Below are positions 57,327-64,000 of a stretch of DNA of 64,000 bases, piece after piece; the first letter of the stretch is position 1, and each line of letters opens with the position of its first letter. Source of the stretch: Fusarium oxysporum f. sp. lycopersici 4287 (taxonomy: Eukaryota > Ascomycota > Sordariomycetes > Hypocreales > Nectriaceae); NCBI RefSeq assembly GCF_000149955.1, contig NC_030994.1, positions 1,094,151 through 1,158,150 of the forward strand, written 5' to 3'. The notes beneath the pieces are model-generated. The model worked only from the letters and a program-made list of their open reading frames with translations. It ran no database searches and was not told where the DNA came from. Made by a program: the position numbers and the translations under genes.

Positions 57327-60122
57327 ATGGCTTCAAATATGTCCCCGTTAAGCCCTACTAGCGACCGTCGATACTCGGACGATTCTATCTCTTCAGCTTC
57401 GACGACGAGTCTTGTGTTTGATAGGATACAAGAGAAGACAATGATGGACGCTTCAAGAGATAACAACGATTCTCGAGCTCTCGAGGACGATGATCCCCTC
57501 AAGGAAGAGGATGACCTAGAGACGGGTCCTTTCCTCGGTCCTGGAGCTTCGTTGCATCGTGAACCCATGGATAGAGGATTGCGGCGCATTCTCATAATTG
57601 TCGGCTCTGTCTTTGTCGCAGCTTGGCTCATTGGTCTCGGCACGTTCCTCTACTTCGGTTCATATCATCATGAGAGCGATACCGAGCACGATCCTGATGC
57701 TGCGACGCGAGGTTCAGGAAAGGCCGTTACAATGGATCAGCTCTTCAGTGGCTTCTGGCAGGCCAAGTCGCACAGTATCAGCTGGATTGGCGGTCCTGAT
57801 GGAGAGGATGGTTTACTGCTTGAGGTTGGAGCTAGCGAGAAGCCATATATCGTTGTCGAGGATATCCGCAACGATAAGGAGACCAGGTCACCCATCGATA
57901 CAGAAGTTAAAGCCTCCAAGTCACGAACATTGATGAAGGACAACTTCTTTGTTTACGAAGGAAACCAATACTCTCCCGAATGGAACGAACCCAGCCCCGA
58001 TCTGAAGAAGGTCCTTCTCGGCGTCGAAAAGAAGAAGAACTGGCGTCACTCTTTCAGCGCCACCTATTTCATTCTCGATGTCGAGACTCAAGAAGCTGAA
58101 CCGCTCGTCCCTGGCAAGCCTGATGCTCGAATTCAGCTCGCTACATGGAGTCCCAAGAGCGACGCCGTATCATATACTCAAGACAACAACTTGTATATCC
58201 GAAAGTTGGACGATAAGAAGAATGTCGTCAAGATCACCAAGGATGGTGGCCCAGAGTACTTCTACGGTATTCCCGACTGGGTCTACGAGGAAGAAGTGTT
58301 TGGTGGCCGCAGCGCTACATGGTGGTCTGACGATGGCGAGTACTTGGCCTTCCTTCGCACAAACGAGACGGGTGTTCCCGAGTTTCCAGTCCAGTTCTTC
58401 ATCAAGCGACCCAGTGGTACAGACCCTGAAGAGGGCGAAGAGGCGTATCCCGAGGTTGAGCAGATCAAGTATCCCAAGGCTGGTGCGCACAACCCAGTTG
58501 TTGACTTGCTCTTCTACGACGTGTCGAAGAAGGATGTTTTCTCTGTTGATATCGATGGTGCATTTGCAGATGATAATCGCATCATCAGCAATCTTCTATG
58601 GGCGGGTGGCAAGGCTCTCGTCAAGGAGACCAACCGTGTCAGCGATGTTCTCAAGGTCGTCCTGATCGACGTTGGTTCTCGCAAGGGCAAGACTGTCAAC
58701 ACCATTGACGTCGATAAGATTGACGGTGGTTGGTTCGAGATCTCCCACAAGACAGCTTATATCCCTGCCGATCCTGAGAATGGCCGCGATCATGATGGAT
58801 ATGTTGACTCTTATCTGCACGAGGGCTATGATCATCTAGCCTACTTTACTCCTCTCGATAACCCTGAGCCTATCATGCTTACCAAGGGTAAATGGGAAAT
58901 CGATGATGCTCCCTCAGCAATCGATCTCGCAAACAATTTGGTCTACTTCATCGCCGCCAAAGAGTCATCTATCCAGCGCCACGTCTACTCTGTCAAGCTT
59001 GACGGTACCTCTCTCGAAGCTCTAACTGACCCAAAGACCGAGGCTTACTACGATGCTTCCTTTTCGAAGGGTGCTGGCTTCGTCCTCCTGTCATACCGCG
59101 GACCCAAGGTTCCCAGCCAAAAAGTCATCTCCACACCTTCGAGTGTCTTTACCTACGAGCGTGTCGTCGAGGACAACTCCGAACTAGCCGAACGTGCCCG
59201 GCGCCACGAGCTTCCTGTTATGCAATACGGCACCCTCGATCTTGGTGGTGGTGTTGAGGTCAACTACGTTGAGCGACGTCCCCCTCACTTCGACCCGAAG
59301 AAGGAGTACCCTGTCCTCTTCCAGCAATACTCCGGTCCGGGCTCTCAGTCTGTTACCAAGAGATTCTCAGTTGACTTCCAAGCCTACGTCGCCTCAGCCC
59401 TTGGCTACCTAGTTGTCACTGTTGACCCTCGAGGCACAGGTTTCCTCGGCCGCAAGCACCGTGTAGTAGTCCGCTCCCAACTCGGTGTTCTGGAGTCGCA
59501 AGATCACATTGCCGCTGCCAAGTCCTTCGCTTCCCGTCCCTACGTCGACGCCGATCGCCTAGCCATCTGGGGCTGGTCTTACGGCGGCTTCACCACCCTC
59601 AAGACGCTTGAGCAAGACGCTGGACGCACTTTCAGCTATGGCATGGCTGTCGCTCCTGTCACCGACTGGCGCTTCTACGACAGTATCTACACCGAACGTT
59701 ACATGCGCACGCCACAAGAGAACGCTGACGGCTACGACATGTCCATGATCGCCAATGCCACAGCTCTCGGCAGCAACAAGCGTTTCCTTCTTATGCATGG
59801 TGTTGCCGATGACAATGTCCACTTCCAGAACTCACTCACACTTCTTGACGAGCTTGATCTTGCAGGTGTAGAGAACTATGATGTTCACGTTTTCCCTGAT
59901 AGCGACCACAGTATTTTCTTCCATAACGGAAACCGCATCGTGTATGATAGTAAGTTATTTCCTTTTGACACAGTGAACTCGGGCTGACAATTGCTCCTAG
60001 AACTTCGTAATTGGCTTATCAACGCCTTTAACGGCGAATGGCTCAAGATCTCTGACCCAAAGCCTCATAAGGATGGTGTCGAGAAGGAGAAGCGTGAGAT
60101 TGATGGAGTATCTTTGGTTTAG
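57327..60122 (+). CDS. dapB: Vacuolar dipeptidyl aminopeptidase B (S9B)
   Basis: Type II membrane serine exopeptidase of the vacuole that removes X-Pro or X-Ala dipeptides from peptide N-termini. Two exons (57327-59949, 60001-60122) around a 51-nt intron give 914 residues, the usual length. An acidic cytosolic tail (1-86) is followed by one transmembrane helix at about 87-109 ([20 protein letters not shown]). Then come the DPP-type beta-propeller (about 160-620) and an alpha/beta-hydrolase domain. The catalytic triad is visible: S751 in GWSYGG, D828 in GVADDN, H861 in DSDHS. The EE pair that binds the substrate N-terminus appears in [11 protein letters not shown]. The last exon carries only 40 residues, so missing it would cut the protein soon after the His. 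Confidence 0.96.
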
Positions 60123-60583
60123 AATAGCATTTTGTACCAGTGTTTCTTTTTGAATGTGTCTGGATTGCATTATGGCAGATTAACAGTATCATCATGGCGT
60201 GTCACAGCGTTGCATTAAAGAGACAGGATAACAAAGACAAATCAATGTACTATCATACAACATACAGCAGTCCGACAGAATACATGCGTCTGACTGCGAA
60301 ATTTAGTATCAAAACTTCGTCCTCCAGTCTACCACAAAAGCCCTTGAGGTCAATCGCTCGAAATCCTCCTTCAAACGCCCCCACGCGCAACTCGCGGGAG
60401 AAGCAAAATATGATTACAGGATTCTGTATCCTCGCCAATAGACTATCCTTTTCTGATATCTGTAAGCGGGTACGAATCCATTTTGAATTTATTCTCCTGC
60501 TCATGAAGATACTGATTATGCGCTACCGGTCCTCGCATATGATAATAGGGAAGGCAACGCCACATCGGTACCGGTACCTGCAT
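60123..60583. other. Convergent 3' region dapB/chc1
   Basis: 461 bases between two stop codons; probably overlapping 3' UTRs. Open frames look like chance. Confidence 0.55.
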
Positions 60584-63500
60584 CTAGAAACCGTAGCCGG
60601 TGGGCTGCGGCGCGAAGCCGTTTGCTTGGCCATATGGTGCAGGCGAGGGTGAAGAGCCCATGCCACCAGGTCCAGCTGTGATCATGAGTCTAGAAGCGCC
60701 GAGGATTGGTGTGTTGTCATCGGTCTTCTCCTTCTCTTGCTCCTTTGCCTTGCGGGCCTCATTGTCTGCCTTCAGAAGGGCGAGGTCCTTCGTTTGCTGG
60801 GCGAGCATGTTGATCATGTAAGGCATAGAGAAGTCCATGAGGCCGTGGCGCCATGAGAGCTCCAGAACAAGGTCAGGGCGGATGAGCTCGTAGCAAGCGT
60901 ACAACATGCCGGTGTAGCATTCGCGGTGGCCAATATCGACGAACTACAGATGTTAGTATATTACAGATTTCAGGGTCTCGAGTGGTACTTACATATTGAA
61001 GGAGGTCGCTGACAATCTCGGTCTTGGCAGAGAGGGCAGCGGTCTCGATGGCATCCTTGTACAGCTTGTCCTGCTTAGACAGGGCAATAGACTTCTCCCA
61101 TCGCTTGTTCTTGCGGTAGATGGAAGCAGCGATCTGGCGGAAGAAGATGAGGTCATGCTTCTCCAGACGGCTGGCCAGCTCAGTAGCATCGTAGTTGTCA
61201 TAGTTCTGAACTGAGTCACGTAGGGTCTTGTAATCCTCCTCCTCGATGAGCAGGTCGTTGACAGCCTCGTTCACAACACGCTTGTTCTGAGTTTGCACGT
61301 TGAGCAAGAAAGGCTTGATGAGAGGGAGGTCATCGTTCTTCTGGAAGATCTTGACGACGCGGTTAACGTCAATACGAGGAGTAAGGGTTGCAAGAAGATC
61401 AGTGATGAGCGAGGGATGCTGCTCAACATAGAACTTGATAGCACGGTAGTAGATCTCCAGGTTGGCAACCTTAACCACGATCTCCTTGAACTGCTGGTGG
61501 TCCCAGGAGTTCTCGGGTCGCTCGATGACGGCAAGAGCAGCGTTGTCAAATTCGTCATAGTGGTAGTAGCAGAAGACCAGCTCGGGCCAGAGGTTCGCTT
61601 CCTCGCAGGCTTTGATCATCTTGGGGAGATTCATGCGAGACCAGAAGATCTTGATGTGCTCCATGAGGCGGTCGGGGTGGTACTTGGAGAGAGCGATACC
61701 AAGCTCAGTGAACATTCCCATGTGGGCTCGCTCAAGGCCAAGACCTTGCTCGAGAAGGCTGATAAGCTCGTCAAAGTAACCGTTGCGCTCGTACTCCTTT
61801 ACTAGGGTCTGGAGTTGCTCGGCATCGACAATCAAGTTGAGACCGCAGATCTGGGCAAGTCGGAATTCCTTCTTCTGCACGCAGGCCTCGTGAACCTGCT
61901 TCCACACCTTGATGTTGTTGGCCTTGCGAGCACACTCAACGGCGGCTTGGTAGTCACCGAGGTGAACAAGAGTGGTTGCCAACTTGGCCCAGTTAGAAAT
62001 GCTAGTATAGAAGATCTTGGAAGCCTCGAACAAGCCTTCCTCGTAAGCCTTGTCACCAGACTCCTCAATGTTAGCAACGTTGGTAGCTCGGAGGAAGTCC
62101 TCAAGCTCGGAAAGCTGATCAAGGCGAGCATAGGAGAAAGCCAGAGCAGTGTCGATGGCAGGCTCACGGAGGGTCTTGCGGCACATGCGCAAGTACTTGA
62201 CGAGATCCTCGTTCTTGCCGGCATGAGTAGCAACTTCGATGACTTCCAAGTAGTTACGAGGATCCTCAGCCTTAATGTAGGACTCGATAGCATCAGAAAC
62301 ACGAAGACCATCAAGCTGAGCCTTGGCAACCTTGCTCCAGACCTCAGGCAGATCAACCTCTTCGGCATAACCCTGGGCACGGTCGATGCTGACCACGTTC
62401 TCGATCAAGACGTCAACAGCGGCAGACTTGTTATCAGCCTTCTTGTAGATCTCGAAAGCTTCCTCAAAGAGGCCAACCTCAATGCAGGCAGTGGCGATTT
62501 CATCGGCGTTGTAGTTGTCGAGCTTGTGAATATAATCCATAACACGGCCCTTGTCAGCTTTGGCAGCGGTGAACATAAGCAAGTTCTGAAGGTTCTGGTT
62601 GTCACTGAAAGGTGAAGGCTCGAGGACAATCTTCTCAAGAAGCTCAATAAGCTCCAGAGGGAGATCATTCTCAAGGAAAGCAGCAACAGCCACAGAGACC
62701 TTCGAGGGATCATTGGCCTCGGGAACCGCGGTCGCGGTAACTTGGTCAACAACAGATCGTCGGTGAATGTTGTTCTCGCTCAGCACGAAACCCCACAGCT
62801 CAGCATCAGATCGCTCCAATAGATATCGCGCCTGGGCTCTGTACATGGAGTTCTCGTTTGTGATGTTGACGAGCTCCAAGTCATTCTGTCCCTTGGAGTA
62901 GGCAATGTAGGCCAGGTTGGGATCACGCTTCTCACAGTACTTTCCGACTGTGAGAGTGTCGTATTGGTCGTTTTCCTTCAGGAACTTCTCCGGGTTATTG
63001 TTGGAATCAATATAGATCTTGGCAAGAGCATTGAAAACAGCTTGCTGCTGGTTACCCTCGTTAAGAGTCTTCTCGAGGAAAGGCAAGAGAAGCTTGAGTC
63101 GGTTTCGAGACTCGACCTCAGAGACAAGTGAATCAATGCTGATAGCCTGTGCGTTAACAGTCTGCAACAACTGCTTAATGACATTTTCGTCGCAATCGAC
63201 ATCCAGAAGGCCTCCGATGACTTCGGGAGCTCGTGTAGGGTTCACCGACTGGACGTAGGTCTCAATAGCGGCAAATTGCTGGTTCTGGTACAGGTATAGA
63301 ATCAGATCGTGAACGAAATTGAAACGATCGCAGACGATGATCAGAGGAAGCTGCTCGGGCAGCTTGGCTTCCTTAAGGAAGTTCTTGACCTTCTCTGGGT
63401 TGTACACGTTACTATCGCGGCACAATCGCTCAACTTCATTAAACTGGCCCATCTTGGTAGCAGCCTCAATGTACTTGAAGTGCACGTCGGGGTCCTCAGA

Positions 63501-64000
63501 CAGGTTCACGATGCTACCGAGGTAGTAGAACAGACCCTCGGCAGTCTTGTACTTTTCGAAAAGATCAATCAGTCGAACAGCTCCCAGGAGGTCGGAGTAC
63601 TTGGTGGCGATGGTAACCACTGACTGCAGGTTTTGGCGAATGTTCGTCTTCATCATAGCATCTAGGCAATCAAGGGATTGCTCGACAGAGAGCTTGCCGA
63701 AAAAGGTGGTGAGCCAATCGGGGTTGAAGTTGGGGGAGCCAGGAATGTTGACAATGACGCGCTTAATGGCCTCAGGGTCCTCATAGAGCTCCAAAGCCTT
63801 CTGAGGAAGGTTGGCCTGCTCGCAAAGTTGGGCAATGCGAGACTTATCGAAGTGAGTGAACATCTCATTGCCCAGAATGGCCTCGGCAACTTGAGGAGCA
63901 TGCATGAGGTTCATCTCAAGTAGTCGGGTCTGAAGGCGGGCATGTTCAGGCTTGTTCTCCTTCAGCGCATCCAGGAGGAAGGCAGTGGCTTGTTGGATCA
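60584..64000 (-). CDS. chc1: Clathrin heavy chain (C-terminal part, cut by window edge)
   Basis: Forms the legs of clathrin triskelia that coat endocytic and Golgi vesicles. The minus-strand frame is open to the window end, and its last about 1120 residues are visible (the protein is about 1680). One intron (60944-60992, GTAAGT donor, GTAG acceptor) separates the exon ending SDLLQY from the final exon FVDIGHRECYTGMLY. Repeated helical-zigzag legs (CHCR repeats) fill the visible part, for example NIHRRSVVDQVTATAVPE, EYERNGYFDELISLLEQG and IKIFWSRMNLPK. The trimerisation region is DLVLELSWRHGLMDFSMPY, followed by a Pro/Gly tail ending TGYGF. The N-terminal propeller is outside the window. Stop at 60584. 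Confidence 0.96.

Noticed and set aside
61815..62615. 266-aa open frame on the plus strand
   Set aside because: It is antisense to the clathrin heavy chain exon and reflects codon bias, with no family similarity.
1..64000. Search for transposons, CRISPR arrays, prophage or biosynthetic gene cluster
   Set aside because: No transposase, reverse transcriptase, spaced direct-repeat array, polyketide or peptide synthase was found; CRISPR is not expected in a fungal chromosome.

Overview
The window looks like euchromatic chromosome of a filamentous ascomycete, most likely a Fusarium (Hypocreales). The evidence is short introns (45-124 nt) with GTRNGT donors and CTNAC-type branch points, protein sequences typical of Sordariomycetes, no recognisable transposon, and wide intergenic spaces. 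Genus level is inference from protein character. A run of about 102 N at 27409-27510 marks a draft scaffold.

Layout. 2.1-7.1 kb: Hos3-type histone deacetylase (+) converging on histidinol-phosphatase (-). 7.5-10.7 kb: DUF3433 multi-pass membrane protein (-). 13.4-16.8 kb: signalling mucin Msb2 (-), then a 7.5 kb stretch with no recognisable gene. 24.2-26.4 kb: an Erv2-type sulfhydryl oxidase with three frame breaks, then an intact six-exon proteasome beta1 subunit (Pre3). 26.4-30.9 kb: gene-poor, holding the gap and one member of a diverged repeat pair. 30.9-32.5 kb: Pho80/PREG-type cyclin with frame breaks in its last exon. 33.2-36.5 kb: acetoacetate-decarboxylase-like protein and a secreted tyrosinase, both (-). 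37.6-41.3 kb: RNA polymerase I second-largest subunit (-), divergent over 3.3 kb from Arl8 GTPase (+). 48.4-51.8 kb: GT17-family glycosyltransferase (-) divergent from threonine aldolase (+). 53.2-60.1 kb: GH37 trehalase, a YbjQ/UPF0145-type small protein and vacuolar dipeptidyl aminopeptidase B, all (+). 60.6-64.0 kb: clathrin heavy chain (-), cut by the window end.

Most genes are independent housekeeping or cell-surface functions: chromatin, histidine synthesis, rRNA transcription, proteolysis, ER redox, phosphate signalling, vesicle coat and lysosome/vacuole traffic. Fungal genomes have no operons, so neighbourhood says little. The only pair resembling an accessory unit is tyrosinase plus the decarboxylase-like gene.

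I found no convincing undescribed system. The items most worth checking are the frame breaks in erv2 and the cyclin on either side of the scaffold gap, the four-copy hydrophobic repeat inside Msb2, the large silent region upstream of msb2, the diverged dispersed repeat, and the micro-exons in pre3 and arl8.
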